Shown here: piece by piece, positions 24,911 to 34,007 of the stretch
Layout of the letters: the number at the start of each line of letters is the position of its first letter
How positions within the stretch are numbered: the first letter of the stretch is position 1
Assembly: GCA_903884425.1 (NCBI GenBank)
Contig: CAISEP010000002.1
Coordinates: forward strand, 62,001 to 126,000
Direction: 5' to 3'
Origin: an uncultured Caulobacterales bacterium
Lineage (GTDB): Bacteria > Pseudomonadota > Alphaproteobacteria > Caulobacterales > Caulobacteraceae
Length of the DNA: 64,000 nucleotides
Made by a program: the position numbers and the translations under genes
Notes under the pieces: generated by a model
What the model was told of the DNA's origin: nothing
The model's database searches: none
Seen by the model: the letters and a program-made list of their open reading frames with translations, nothing else

Positions 24911-26590
24911 ATGACGGGCATGATCAAGGGATGGGTGGCCGCGCTGGCCGGACTGGCCATGATCCTTGGCGGATCGTGGCTGGGGGCGCAGATCCAGACC
25001 CGGGACGGGGTCGAGGTGCAGGACGTGCGCTTTCCCGGCGGCGACGGCACGGTGATGAGCGGGCTGCTCTATCTGCCGCGGACCGCCACGCCGCTGGCCC
25101 GGGCCCCGGGCATCCTGGCCGTGCACGGCTACATCAACAGCCGCGAGACCCAGGACGGCTTTGCCATCGAGTTCGCCCGGCGGGGCTATGTGGTGCTGGC
25201 CATGGACCAGACCGGTCACGGCTACAGCGGCGGGGCGGCCTTTTCCGCGGGCTTCGGCGGTCCGGCGGGGCTGAGATACCTGCGCAGCCTGCCCATGGTG
25301 GACACGGCCAATATCGGCCTGGAGGGCCATTCCATGGGGGGCTGGACGGTGCTGGCCGCCGCCGCCGCCATGCCCGGCGACTACCGCGCCATGGTGCTGG
25401 AGGGGTCCTCCACGGGAAAGCCCTTCGCCGCCGACGGCACCCGCACCTGGCCGCGCAATCTCGAGGTGGTGTTCAGCCGCTATGACGAGTTCTCCAAGAT
25501 CATGTGGGGCGTCGACCGGGCGCAGGACGTGACCCACAGCGCCAAGCTGCAGGCCGTGTTCGGCACCGACCGGACCATCGTGCCCGGCCGCATCTACGGC
25601 TCCCTGGCGGACGGCACCGCCCGGCGGCTGGAAACGCCGCTCACCACCCACCCGGGCGACCATTTCTCCCCCGAGGCCATCGGCCAGGCCCTGGACTGGT
25701 TCGCCGTGACCCTGAAGCCGGTGACGCCCCGGGCCAATGGCGACCAGATCTGGTACTGGAAGGAGATCGGCACGGGCGTGGCACTGGTGGGCTTTGCGGC
25801 CCTGATCCTCGGCCTGTTCGACGGACTCCTGGGCCTGCCCCTGTTCGCTCCCCTGCGGGCCTCGCCGCCCGCCGACGGCCCGGGCGCGTCCCCCGGCTGG
25901 ATCGCCACCACGGCCCTCGTCCCGATCCTGACCCTGTTCCCGGCCTTCATCGCCGTGACCCTGTTCGTGAAGCCGAGCGCGCTGCTGCCCCAGACCATCA
26001 ACAACCAGGTGATCGCCTGGGCGCTCACCAACACCGCCCTCACCGCCCTGTTCGGCCTGCGCGGAAAGGCCCCGGCGGGGCGGCCGGTGGACCTGGTCCG
26101 CGCCGCACTCCTGGCGCTGGTCGTCTCCGGGGCGGGGTGGCTGTCCCTGTACGCCGCCGACCAGCTGTTCAAGGTGGACTTCCGCTTCTGGGTGGTGGCG
26201 CTGAAGCTGCCGGATGCGGCGCAGTGGCGGATCATGCTGAGCTATTTCCCGCCGCTCTTGCTGTTCTTCTGGGTCAGCCTGACGGCGCTCTGCCGTCGCC
26301 TGCCGGGCGCGAAGTCGCCCTATGCGGTGGCGGTGGCGGCGCTCGCAGGCGGGTTCGCCCTGTTCCTCGCCCTCGACTACGGCGTCTTCTTCGTGACCGG
26401 TGCCCTGCCCACGGCCTTCGACCCCCTGACCACGGTGGTGGCCATCCAGTTCCTGCCGCTGATGAGCTTCGTGGCCGCACTGGCGGTGCTGGGCTGGAAG
26501 CGCACGGGCAGCGCCGTCCCAGGTGCCCTGCTCGCCGCGCTTTTGGTGACCTGGTACGTGGTGGCCGGCACCGCGACCCACGTGGTCTGA
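24911..26590 (+). CDS. Alpha/beta hydrolase with multi-spanning membrane C-terminus
   Basis: A 559-residue protein. After an N-terminal membrane anchor (about residues 5-25), residues 35-285 form an alpha/beta hydrolase: oxyanion region GILAVHGYINSRETQDGF, nucleophile elbow LEGHSMGGWTVLAA, and a late His in TTHPGDHFSPE. The remaining half (about 295-559) contains seven or so hydrophobic helices. This membrane-coupled hydrolase architecture is recognised in several bacteria but no substrate is known to me. An ATG at 24920 is an alternative start. The MHS transporter gene follows 16 bp later, so the two may act on the same compound. Confidence 0.8.
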   Translation: MTGMIKGWVAALAGLAMILGGSWLGAQIQTRDGVEVQDVRFPGGDGTVMSGLLYLPRTATPLARAPGILAVHGYINSRETQDGFAIEFARRGYVVLAMDQTGHGYSGGAAFSAGFGGPAGLRYLRSLPMVDTANIGLEGHSMGGWTVLAAAAAMPGDYRAMVLEGSSTGKPFAADGTRTWPRNLEVVFSRYDEFSKIMWGVDRAQDVTHSAKLQAVFGTDRTIVPGRIYGSLADGTARRLETPLTTHPGDHFSPEAIGQALDWFAVTLKPVTPRANGDQIWYWKEIGTGVALVGFAALILGLFDGLLGLPLFAPLRASPPADGPGASPGWIATTALVPILTLFPAFIAVTLFVKPSALLPQTINNQVIAWALTNTALTALFGLRGKAPAGRPVDLVRAALLALVVSGAGWLSLYAADQLFKVDFRFWVVALKLPDAAQWRIMLSYFPPLLLFFWVSLTALCRRLPGAKSPYAVAVAALAGGFALFLALDYGVFFVTGALPTAFDPLTTVVAIQFLPLMSFVAALAVLGWKRTGSAVPGALLAALLVTWYVVAGTATHVV

Positions 26591-26606
26591 GACAAAGAGC
26601 CCCGAC

Positions 26607-27887
26607 ATGACCGACACATCTGCGGGGGCGTCCACCCGCCGCATCCTGGGCGCCAGCCTCGTGGGCACGGCGGTGGAGTTCTACGACTTCTACATCTACG
26701 CCACCGCCGCCTCCCTGGTGTTCGGGCCCCTGTTCTTCCCGTCGAAGTCGGCCTCGGCGCAGCTGCTGGCGGCCTATGCCAGCTTTGCCGTGGCCTTTGT
26801 CGCCCGGCCGGTGGGGGCGGCCTTCTTCGGCCATTTCGGCGACCGGATCGGACGCAAGTCCACCCTGGTGGCGAGCCTGCTGGTCATGGGGGCCTCGACC
26901 TTCGCCATCGCCTTCCTGCCGGGCTATGCCATGCTGGGCTGGGCGGCACCCGCGATCCTGTGCCTGCTGCGCTTCGGCCAGGGCTTCGGCCTGGGGGGCG
27001 AGTGGGGCGGCGCGGCCTTGCTGGCGGTGGAGAATGCGCCCCCCGGCTGGCGGGGGCGGTTCGGCATGGTGCCGCAGCTGGGGGCGCCAGTGGGCTTCAT
27101 CGCCGCCAACGGCCTGTTCCTGCTGCTGGGCCTTAGCCTCGCCAGGGGAGAGTTCGCGGCCTGGGGCTGGCGGCTGCCGTTCCTGGCCAGCGCGGTGCTG
27201 GTGGGGCTGGGCCTGTGGGTCCGGGTCCGCCTGTCGGAGACGCCGGAATTCGCCGCCGTGCTGGCCCGCGCTCACACCGCGCCCGCCCCCATGGCCGAGG
27301 TGCTGCGGCACTACGGACGGGAGACCGTCTGCGGGACCCTGGGAGTGATCTGCTGCTTTGCCCTGTTCTATCTGGCGACGGCCTTTGCCCTGGGATTCGG
27401 CACCACGCGGCTGGGCTATGGACGCCAGACCTTCCTCGCCGTGCAGCTGGGGGCGATCCTGTTCCTGGCGGCGGGCATTTTGGCAGCGGGCTGGCTGTCG
27501 GACCGGACCACGCCCCGGCGGGTGCTGGGGCTGGGCTGCATCGCCGCCGTGGGGGTGGGCGCGGTGCTGGCGCCGATGCTGGGCTCCGGCTCCCTGCCGG
27601 TGGTGGGGGCGTTCCTGTCCCTGGCCCTGTTCGTGATGGGCTTTGTCTACGGACCGCTTGGGGCCTGGCTGCCGGGGCTGTTCCCGGCCCGGGTGCGCTA
27701 CACGGGAGTGTCCATCGCCTTCAACCTGGGCGGCGTGCTGGGAGGGGGCCTTGCCCCGATGCTGGCCCAGGCCCTGGCGGACCGGGGAGGGCTGGCCTGG
27801 GTCGGGGCCTATCTGGCAGCGGCGGGGGCGGCGAGCCTTGCCGGGGTGCTGCTGGCGGGGGGGGTGCGTCCTTCGAGACGGGCCTGA
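26607..27887 (+). CDS. MFS transporter, metabolite:H+ symporter (MHS/ShiA-ProP) family
   Basis: A 426-residue, twelve-helix transporter. MHS hallmarks are VGTAVEFYDFYIYATAAS in helix 1, the loop motif FGHFGDRIGRKSTLV, and RFGQGFGLGGEWGGAALL. The family carries carboxylates, shikimate, or proline/betaine; the sequence does not settle the ligand. The last six codons and the stop (RPSRRA) are formed by an inverted arm of a REP-like repeat, so the native C-terminus may have been replaced. It follows the membrane hydrolase by 16 bp. Confidence 0.9.
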   Translation: MTDTSAGASTRRILGASLVGTAVEFYDFYIYATAASLVFGPLFFPSKSASAQLLAAYASFAVAFVARPVGAAFFGHFGDRIGRKSTLVASLLVMGASTFAIAFLPGYAMLGWAAPAILCLLRFGQGFGLGGEWGGAALLAVENAPPGWRGRFGMVPQLGAPVGFIAANGLFLLLGLSLARGEFAAWGWRLPFLASAVLVGLGLWVRVRLSETPEFAAVLARAHTAPAPMAEVLRHYGRETVCGTLGVICCFALFYLATAFALGFGTTRLGYGRQTFLAVQLGAILFLAAGILAAGWLSDRTTPRRVLGLGCIAAVGVGAVLAPMLGSGSLPVVGAFLSLALFVMGFVYGPLGAWLPGLFPARVRYTGVSIAFNLGGVLGGGLAPMLAQALADRGGLAWVGAYLAAAGAASLAGVLLAGGVRPSRRA

Positions 27888-27907
27888 CGGCCCTCCTCAG
27901 GATGACG
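27866..27907 (-). repeat. REP-like arm B1 (CCT/AGG type), overlapping a gene end
   Basis: On the minus strand it reads CATCCTGAGGAG ... CTCGAAGGACGC. The arm supplies the final codons and stop of the MHS transporter gene. Confidence 0.85.
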
Positions 27908-27931
27908 ACTTTTGTTGAAATCCAAATACCT

Positions 27932-27973
27932 GCGTCATGGTGAGGAGCGCGGAACGCGCGTCTCGAACCACGC
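27932..27973 (+). repeat. REP-like arm B2 (GGT/ACC type)
   Basis: CATGGTGAGGAG ... CTCGAACCACGC with an inner GCGCGGAACGCGC hairpin. B1-B2 is the composite unit of the choV locus in reverse orientation. It ends 6 bp from the stop codon of the convergent fucosidase gene. Confidence 0.85.
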
Positions 27974-27979
27974 ACCTCC

Positions 27980-29122
27980 TCACCCACCCTCCAGCACCGT
28001 CCCAAGCGCCAGCAGCGGCGTGGCCTGCACCTGCGGGATGGTCCCGTCGGCCATGGGTCCCACATTGATCAGCAGATTGCCTCCCCGGCCGGTGACGTCG
28101 CGATAGAGGTCCACCAGCCCCGCCCCGGTCAGATAGTCCTCGGTCTCCTCGTTGGCGTTGTAGCCGAAGGCGAGGCCCAGGCCGCGGCACGACTCCCACT
28201 TCTGGTCGCCCATGTGCGCCCCGTCGGCATATTCCACGCAGCGGAAGTCGCAGTGCGGCGGGGCGGGCTGGGGCATCTCCCCCGTGATGGCAGCGATCTG
28301 GGCCTTCACGAAGCCGTTGAAGGTCGCCAGCCCCTCCGTATCCCGCAGGCTCTGGAACAGGCCCCGGTCCCCCATCCAGCGGTCGTTCACCACCCCGTCC
28401 GGCACCCGGTCGTAATAATAGGCGAACAGGTCGGGCACGGTGTCCGCATCCGGCCAGGCGATGTCGTTCCACAGGACCGAGGGCTGGTAGCGGTCGATCA
28501 GCTCCCGCACCTGGGCATTGGCATAGGTCCGGTAGTCGTCCCCCAGGGGCACGCAGGCGAACACCGAGCCGAAGTCGGTGATCGGCGGATTGTGAAAGGT
28601 CCAGTCCAGCCCGCCGGAATAGTAGAGGCCGAAGCGCAGGCCCCGGCGACGCACCGCGGCTGCCAGTTCGCCCACATAGTCCCGCGCCGAATGCCAGCCC
28701 GACCGGTGGGGGTTCTCTACCGCCGTCGGCCACAGGCAATAGCCGTCATGGTGCTTGGCGACGAACACGACGTATCCGGCCCCGGCCCGGACGAACAGGT
28801 CCGCCCAGGCGTCGGCGTCGAAGGCGGCGGCGGCGGCCTCGAAGTCCGGCCGGAAGCTCTCGTAGGACCGGTCGCCATGGTTCGCCGCATGGTGCTCGCG
28901 GGTGGGACTGCCCTCGATCCGCAGCGCATTGTCGTACCATTGCGCATACGGAGCATGGCGGAACAGGTTGTCATAGTCGTTGCGGGTCAGCTCGGTGATC
29001 GACGCACCCCGGGGGGCCCAGGCGGGTACGGCGAAGATCCCCCAGTGGATGAATACCCCCAGCTGCGGCCGTGCGTACCAGTCCGGGCAGGCCCGTCCGG
29101 CAAAGGCGGAATAGTCGGTCAT
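27980..29122 (-). CDS. Alpha-L-fucosidase family (GH29) glycosidase, short C-terminus
   Basis: A 380-residue cytoplasmic-looking glycoside hydrolase with no signal peptide. GH29 features are LGVFIHWGIFAVPAWAP, YVVFVAKHHDGYCLW, the nucleophile Asp in PSVLWNDIAWPD, and NLLINVGPMADGTIP near the barrel end. Most GH29 enzymes continue with a C-terminal beta-sandwich of about 100 residues; here the frame stops at LLALGTVLEGG, where others read on through NGEAIYGT-like sequence. The stop lies 6 bp from a REP-like repeat, so the tail may have been lost when the repeat arrived. The barrel itself looks complete, so activity is possible. Confidence 0.85.
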   Translation of the reverse strand: MTDYSAFAGRACPDWYARPQLGVFIHWGIFAVPAWAPRGASITELTRNDYDNLFRHAPYAQWYDNALRIEGSPTREHHAANHGDRSYESFRPDFEAAAAAFDADAWADLFVRAGAGYVVFVAKHHDGYCLWPTAVENPHRSGWHSARDYVGELAAAVRRRGLRFGLYYSGGLDWTFHNPPITDFGSVFACVPLGDDYRTYANAQVRELIDRYQPSVLWNDIAWPDADTVPDLFAYYYDRVPDGVVNDRWMGDRGLFQSLRDTEGLATFNGFVKAQIAAITGEMPQPAPPHCDFRCVEYADGAHMGDQKWESCRGLGLAFGYNANEETEDYLTGAGLVDLYRDVTGRGGNLLINVGPMADGTIPQVQATPLLALGTVLEGG

Positions 29123-29131
29123 GGCCGCGCC

Positions 29132-30529
29132 TCAGTCCCGGGCCGGAACCCAGTTGCCGTGGAAGCCGAAGGGCACGCGCCGGGGCATCTTCGCCGTGGC
29201 GATGGGACCGGCGGCCATGTCGAGGGCATCGAACACCAGAAGGTCGCTGCGGTTCTCCGCCGCCCGCCAGACCACCGCGGTGACGAAGCCGTCCCCCTCC
29301 TCCGCAGTGTCCGAGCGGGGGGTGAAGACCGGTTCGGAGGTCAGGTCCCCGCCGGACAGTTCGTAGGCGGACTGTTTCCCGCTGACCGTGTCCACATAGG
29401 CGATGGCGTTGAACTTCACCCCCGGGGTGTTGCGCACGTCCGCGGCGAACCAGCCGTGGCGATAGGACCGGCCGGTGCGCCGCTCGTCAAAGCGGGGGAA
29501 TTCGGAGTCCCGGTCGTCGATCTGCGTCTCCCGGATGGCGTCGGTGGTGCCGGACAGGTCCAGCGTCCAGCGCACCAGCTTGGCCGCCGCACGCTCCGGC
29601 ATCCTGCCATCCGCCCGGGGGAACAGGGGGGCTGTGTCATAGCGGCAGACATCGGCGAAGATCTTCCCGTCCGCCTCCCAGGCGTTCATGGGATGGAAGA
29701 CATAGCAGGCGTCCACATTGAACCAGCGGATGGAGGACACGTCCCCGTCCCGGCGCATGACCCCCACATAGCCGCCCTTGTCCGGCTCCCAGGCGAGCGG
29801 CGGCTGGCCCTTCATGGCCCGCTCCAGGCTCATGGTCAGGGGCAGGACCGGAAACAGCACGTAATTCTCGGTCACCAGGAAGTCGTGGACCATGGCGGAA
29901 TAGGGGGTCTCGAAGTCGTCCCGGCGGACGACCCGGCCCGTGGCGTCGGTCACCCCATAGGACATCTGGCTGTTGAACGGCACCTCCCCCGTGGAATAGC
30001 CGAACCAGACCATCTCCCCCGTCACGGCATCGATCTTGGGATGGGCCGTCACCCGGCCGCGGTAGTCGTTGAGATAGCCCAGGCTGTCGAGACTGGCCGG
30101 GTCCATGGCGAAGGGCGGGTGCCCCTCCTCCAGCGCCATCAGGTGACCGGCATGGAACAGGATGTTGGTGTTGGCCACGCCCCCGTCCTTGCCCAGGGCC
30201 TCGGGATCGGTGGTCATGGGATTGCCGAAGGTGCCGAACAGGGAGCGTCCGGCCCCCCGCTCCAGCTCATATTTGGGCGTCTTCACGAAGCGGTTGCGGT
30301 AACGGACCTTGCCGTCCTCCACATAGAAGCCGTGGACCATGCCGTCGCCGGAGAACCAGTGGTAGTTGGGGTCCCGGGGCTCGAACTGCGGGTTGGCGCC
30401 GATGCGGAACAGGGCCCCGCGCAGCTCCCGCGGGATCTCGCCCACCACCTCGAGATCGAAGTCGTCCTCCGACCGGATCGGGGCATAATTGCCCGACAGA
30501 TAGGGGCTGATGCGGGCGTCGCCGTCCAT
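29132..30529 (-). CDS. Carotenoid oxygenase (carotenoid cleavage dioxygenase) family
   Basis: A 465-residue non-heme iron dioxygenase. Four iron-binding His can be assigned to the conserved blocks RVTAHPKID, SAMVHDFLVTENY, YVFHPMNAWE and PFGFHGNW. The N-terminal motif SPYLSGNYAPIRSE and RNRFVKTPKYELERGAG also fit bacterial family members that cleave apocarotenoids or, in sphingomonads, lignin stilbenes. The start at 30529 follows GGGAGG; the frame extends to 30604 without a ribosome site. It lies 9 bp after the fucosidase start on the same strand, and diverges from a P450 gene. Confidence 0.9.
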   Translation of the reverse strand: MDGDARISPYLSGNYAPIRSEDDFDLEVVGEIPRELRGALFRIGANPQFEPRDPNYHWFSGDGMVHGFYVEDGKVRYRNRFVKTPKYELERGAGRSLFGTFGNPMTTDPEALGKDGGVANTNILFHAGHLMALEEGHPPFAMDPASLDSLGYLNDYRGRVTAHPKIDAVTGEMVWFGYSTGEVPFNSQMSYGVTDATGRVVRRDDFETPYSAMVHDFLVTENYVLFPVLPLTMSLERAMKGQPPLAWEPDKGGYVGVMRRDGDVSSIRWFNVDACYVFHPMNAWEADGKIFADVCRYDTAPLFPRADGRMPERAAAKLVRWTLDLSGTTDAIRETQIDDRDSEFPRFDERRTGRSYRHGWFAADVRNTPGVKFNAIAYVDTVSGKQSAYELSGGDLTSEPVFTPRSDTAEEGDGFVTAVVWRAAENRSDLLVFDALDMAAGPIATAKMPRRVPFGFHGNWVPARD

Positions 30530-30675
30530 GGATTGTCCTCCCGTTTCCCGCGACTGTCCGCCGACTTTCGTCACGGGACAAGCCGAAAGTTGGACGCCCG
30601 GCACCGCCTGCGCATTGCCACGGGTCGCCGCAGGGCGATAACCTGTCGCCCACCCGACGAACCGGAGAGACCCTG
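30530..30675. promoter_or_regulatory. Divergent control region, carotenoid oxygenase / P450
   Basis: A 146-bp gap between divergent starts. An inverted repeat ACTTTCG (30564-30570) ... CGAAAGT (30584-30590) with a 13-nt centre could be an operator for shared control. No clear promoter hexamers were picked. Confidence 0.35.
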
Positions 30676-31923
30676 ATGGCCGATGATGCGATGGCGATCG
30701 ACGCGCCGCCCCCGGTGCTGACCCTGACGCCCCTGAACCCCGCCTTCCGGGAGGACCCCTACCGGATCCTGAACGCCATCCGCGAACGCTATCCGGTGAT
30801 GCGCGACGAGATGGCCGGGGTGTTCTTCATCTCCCGCCACGAGGATGTGCGCGGGATCGTCACCGACCTGACCATGCTGCGCCACCCCGCCAATGCGGAG
30901 GAAGCGGCCGTGCTGACCCGCCGGGGCCTGGACGAGCGGGCCGGGCCGGACGGGGAGCCGCCGAGGTCCTCGATCCTGACCCTGGACGACCCCGACCATG
31001 CCCGCATCCGCAATCCCCTGGCCCAGGCCCTCTATCGCCGGGTGGCCAAGTTCAAGCCGGAGGTGGAGCGGATCGTGGACGAGACCCTCGACCGGATAGG
31101 TGATGCGAAGACCTTCGACCTGATGGCGCAATACGCCCTGCCCATCCCCATCGACGTGATCGCCGCCATTCTCGGCGTGGCCCATGACCGGCTGGACGAG
31201 TTCCGCACCTGGTCCGAGGGGGTCATCCAGGTCCTGAACCCCGTGGCCACGGAGGAGCAGAAGGCGGAGATGGCCCGCTGCTCCGAGGCGCTCAGCCACT
31301 ACATGACCGACATGCTGAACCAGCGCAGGGCCCACCCGCAGGACGACCTGGTCAGCGACATGGCGGCCCTGCAGGCGGCGGGGGCGGAGATCGACGATGT
31401 CGACCTGATCATCAACCTCTCGGCCCTGCTGGTGGCGGGCAACCTGACCACCACCGACCTGATCGGCAACGCGGTCCGCCTGTTCATGCTGAACCCGGGC
31501 GAGCTGGCCAAGCTGAAGGCCGACCCGTTCCTGATCAATGCGGCGGTGGAGGAGGCCCTGCGCTTCGAGCCGCCGGTGGACATCACCGGCCGCATCGCCT
31601 CGAAGGACATGGAGGTGGGCGGCTGCCCGGTGAAGGCGCGGCAGTCCATGCTGGTGTCCCTCCGCGCCGCCAACCGCGACCCGGCGGCCTTCGAGGACCC
31701 GGACCGCTTCGACATCACCCGCAAGAAGTCGCCGCACGTCTCCTTCGGCGGCGGGGCGCACATCTGCATCGGCGCGCCCCTCGCCCGGCTGGAGGCGCAG
31801 GTGGCGCTGGCGAAGCTGTTCGCGCGCTTTCCCGACATGAAGCTGGCGGACCCAGCGGCCCCGGCGGAATGGCGCCAGCTGCCCTTCTTCCGCGGGCTGG
31901 AACAGCTTCACGTCACCGTCTGA
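30676..31923 (+). CDS. Cytochrome P450
   Basis: A 415-residue soluble bacterial P450. The heme-binding loop is VSFGGGAHICIGAPLARLE with the Cys ligand, the K-helix ExxR is in VEEALRFEPP, and the I-helix shows LLVAGNLTTTDLIGN. The I-helix has Asn-Leu-Thr-Thr in place of the more usual Gly-His-Glu-Thr, so the acid next to the catalytic Thr is missing; this may mark an unusual proton-delivery route. No ferredoxin or ferredoxin reductase gene is nearby. An aldo/keto reductase follows 21 bp downstream. Confidence 0.93.
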   Translation: MADDAMAIDAPPPVLTLTPLNPAFREDPYRILNAIRERYPVMRDEMAGVFFISRHEDVRGIVTDLTMLRHPANAEEAAVLTRRGLDERAGPDGEPPRSSILTLDDPDHARIRNPLAQALYRRVAKFKPEVERIVDETLDRIGDAKTFDLMAQYALPIPIDVIAAILGVAHDRLDEFRTWSEGVIQVLNPVATEEQKAEMARCSEALSHYMTDMLNQRRAHPQDDLVSDMAALQAAGAEIDDVDLIINLSALLVAGNLTTTDLIGNAVRLFMLNPGELAKLKADPFLINAAVEEALRFEPPVDITGRIASKDMEVGGCPVKARQSMLVSLRAANRDPAAFEDPDRFDITRKKSPHVSFGGGAHICIGAPLARLEAQVALAKLFARFPDMKLADPAAPAEWRQLPFFRGLEQLHVTV

Positions 31924-31944
31924 CCCCGCAAGGACCGAAAGCCC

Positions 31945-32895
31945 ATGGCATCTCCACGCCCCCTCGGCCGCTCCGGCCTGTCGGCCGCCCCCCTCGCCTT
32001 CGGCGGCAACGTGTTCGGCTGGACGGCGGACGAGGCAACCTCGTTCCGCCTGCTGGACGCCTGTGTCGACCACGGGGTCAGCCTGATCGACACCGCCGAC
32101 GTCTATTCAGCCTGGGCCCCCGGCCACAAGGGCGGGGAGTCCGAGACCGTCATAGGTGCCTGGCTGAAAGCCCGGGGCCCGGCGGTGCGGGCCAGGGTGC
32201 TGATCGCCACCAAGGTCGCCATGCTGCCCACCCGGCCGGGCCTGTCCCGGGCCAATATCCTGGCCGCCTGCGACGACAGCCTGAAGCGGCTGGGGATCGA
32301 GGTGATCGACCTCTACCAGTCCCACCGGGACGATGCCGACACCCCGCAGGAGGAGACCCTCGCCGCCTTCGGGGAGCTGATCCAGGCGGGCAAGGTGCGG
32401 GCCATCGGCGCCAGCAACTTCGACGCCCCCCGGCTGGCCTCGGCGCTGCAGCTCAGCGCCGCCCACGGCCTGCCCCGCTACGAGACCCTGCAGCCCCTCT
32501 ACAACCTGTCCGACCGGGCGGGCTTCGAGGCGGAGCTGCAGCCCCTGTGCGTGAAGGAGGGGATCGGCGTGATCCCTTATTACGGCCTGGCCTCGGGCTT
32601 CCTCACCGGCAAGTACCGGTCCGAAGCGGACTTCGGCAAGAGCGTGCGGGGCGGCCGGATGGGCGGCTATCTGAACGACCGGGGCAAGCGCATCCTGGCG
32701 GCCCTGGACGAGGTGGCGGCGCAGACCCGGGGCACTCCGGCCCAGGTGGCGCTGGCCTGGCTGATGACCCGGCCGTCCCTGGCCGCCCCGATCGCCTCGG
32801 CCACCAGCCTGGAACAGTTCGGGGAACTGCTGGGGGCCCTGACCCTCAACCTGTCCCCGGCCCAGGTGGCGGCGCTGGACACCGCCAGCGCCTGA
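31945..32895 (+). CDS. Aldo/keto reductase
   Basis: A 316-residue NADPH-dependent reductase of the YajO/YghZ-like group (PLGRSGLSAAPLAFGGNVFGW). The catalytic tetrad is visible as Asp and Tyr in LIDTADVYSAW, Lys in VLIATKVAML, and His in DLYQSHRDDAD. The cofactor pocket shows GASNFDAPRL and VIPYYGLASGFLTGKYR. It sits 21 bp behind the P450 gene, so it may reduce a carbonyl in the same pathway. It is convergent with the cytochrome c gene at an 8-bp gap. Confidence 0.92.
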   Translation: MASPRPLGRSGLSAAPLAFGGNVFGWTADEATSFRLLDACVDHGVSLIDTADVYSAWAPGHKGGESETVIGAWLKARGPAVRARVLIATKVAMLPTRPGLSRANILAACDDSLKRLGIEVIDLYQSHRDDADTPQEETLAAFGELIQAGKVRAIGASNFDAPRLASALQLSAAHGLPRYETLQPLYNLSDRAGFEAELQPLCVKEGIGVIPYYGLASGFLTGKYRSEADFGKSVRGGRMGGYLNDRGKRILAALDEVAAQTRGTPAQVALAWLMTRPSLAAPIASATSLEQFGELLGALTLNLSPAQVAALDTASA

Positions 32896-32903
32896 GGCTT
32901 CGC

Positions 32904-33308
32904 CTACTTCTGGGTTTCCAGAAAGGCGACCAGGTCGTCCACCTTCTGGGCCGGGCGCAGGCCCGCATAGGGCATCTTGTTGCCGGGCACCATGGCGGCG
33001 GGGGCCGGCAGATAGGCCGTCAGCTTCTCCGCCGTCCAGGCAAAACCGGTGGCCTTCATGGCGGGGGAGTAGTTGTAGCCCTTCATCGTGCCCGCCGTGC
33101 GGCCGACGATCCCGTGCAGGTTCGGTCCCAGCAGGTTGGGCCCGCCCGCAGCAATGGTGTGGCACATGGCACACTGGGAGTTGAACACCGACTTGCCCGC
33201 CGCGGCATCACCGGCCGCAGCCGGTCCGGCGAGGGACAGGGCCAGCACCAGGGTCGCGGCCAGTCCGGTCAGGGGCGCATGGGCGCGAAGGCTCTTGGAC
33301 TCTCTCAT
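32904..33308 (-). CDS. Class I cytochrome c (periplasmic, c550/c2-like)
   Basis: A 134-residue exported monoheme cytochrome. A signal peptide (TGLAATLVLALSLAGPAAAGD) precedes the heme site CAMCHTIAAGGPNLLGPNLH, and the distal Met is in PGNKMPYAGLR. The start at 33308 is preferred because GAGGAG precedes it; a GTG at 33329 is possible. It is the last gene of a three-gene set with the outer-membrane cytochrome-porin and the hemerythrin-like protein and probably shuttles electrons in the periplasm. Confidence 0.92.
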   Translation of the reverse strand: MRESKSLRAHAPLTGLAATLVLALSLAGPAAAGDAAAGKSVFNSQCAMCHTIAAGGPNLLGPNLHGIVGRTAGTMKGYNYSPAMKATGFAWTAEKLTAYLPAPAAMVPGNKMPYAGLRPAQKVDDLVAFLETQK

Positions 33309-33392
33309 CTCGAACTCCTCATCCTGCACGGAGGCTCGGCAGGATCGTCTGTTTCACCCGCCATCACGGCGGCATTCCGGTCGGTTCCCCGC

Positions 33393-33941
33393 TCACCTTT
33401 CGGGATGCAGCCGGGCCTTGAGATAGTCGCCGATCAGGAGGACCGTCGGCTCCTGGATTTCCATGTCGTCCAGGGACTCCCCCGCCAGGGTCACGGCGAA
33501 CTCGATGGCCGCCCGGTCATGGGCCACCCGTCCGGCATCCCGCAGCTCCGTCAGGAGGGTGTTGATCCGGTTGTGCTCCTGCATGATCAACTCCCGGTCC
33601 GCCCGGAGGTGCTCCGCCATGGGGATCGCCCAGGCCATCTCCGCCGTCACCTTGCCGTCGGCCAGATAGGGCAGCAGGGCCAGGGGCGGCTTGATGTAGG
33701 CGTCCTCCCGGGCGATGTGGCGCTTCACCGCCGCCAGGGTTTCCCGGGCAATGGCACCGACCCGGCCGGGATGGCCGCTCAGGGCTTCCAGGTGGGAGAC
33801 CGCATCGGCGTGTCCCATCTCCACGGATGCGGGAATTTCGGTTCCGTTGGGCGGTGACTGGGCCGCAGCGGCACCGGCCAGGGCCAGCAGGCCGACGGCG
33901 GCGACGGTGAGGGCCCGTCCGGTTCTCTTCATCAGGTGCAT
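33393..33941 (-). CDS. Exported hemerythrin-like (HHE) protein
   Basis: A 182-residue protein with a signal peptide (ALTVAAVGLLALAGAAAAQ). The helical core has His/Glu spacing of hemerythrin HHE domains: HADAVSHLEAL, then VKRHIAREDAYIKPPLALL (His75, Glu79), then AEHLRADRELIMQEHNRINTLL (His111, His123). A di-iron site binding oxygen or NO is therefore possible, but the motifs are not canonical throughout. The start at 33941 is set by AGGAG six bases upstream. It lies between the cytochrome-porin and cytochrome c genes. Confidence 0.6.
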   Translation of the reverse strand: MHLMKRTGRALTVAAVGLLALAGAAAAQSPPNGTEIPASVEMGHADAVSHLEALSGHPGRVGAIARETLAAVKRHIAREDAYIKPPLALLPYLADGKVTAEMAWAIPMAEHLRADRELIMQEHNRINTLLTELRDAGRVAHDRAAIEFAVTLAGESLDDMEIQEPTVLLIGDYLKARLHPER

Positions 33942-34007
33942 GGTCATCTCCTGGGTTCCGATCCCGGGCGGCCGCATCCGCAGCCGCCCGGCCGTGTCGT
34001 CAACCGG

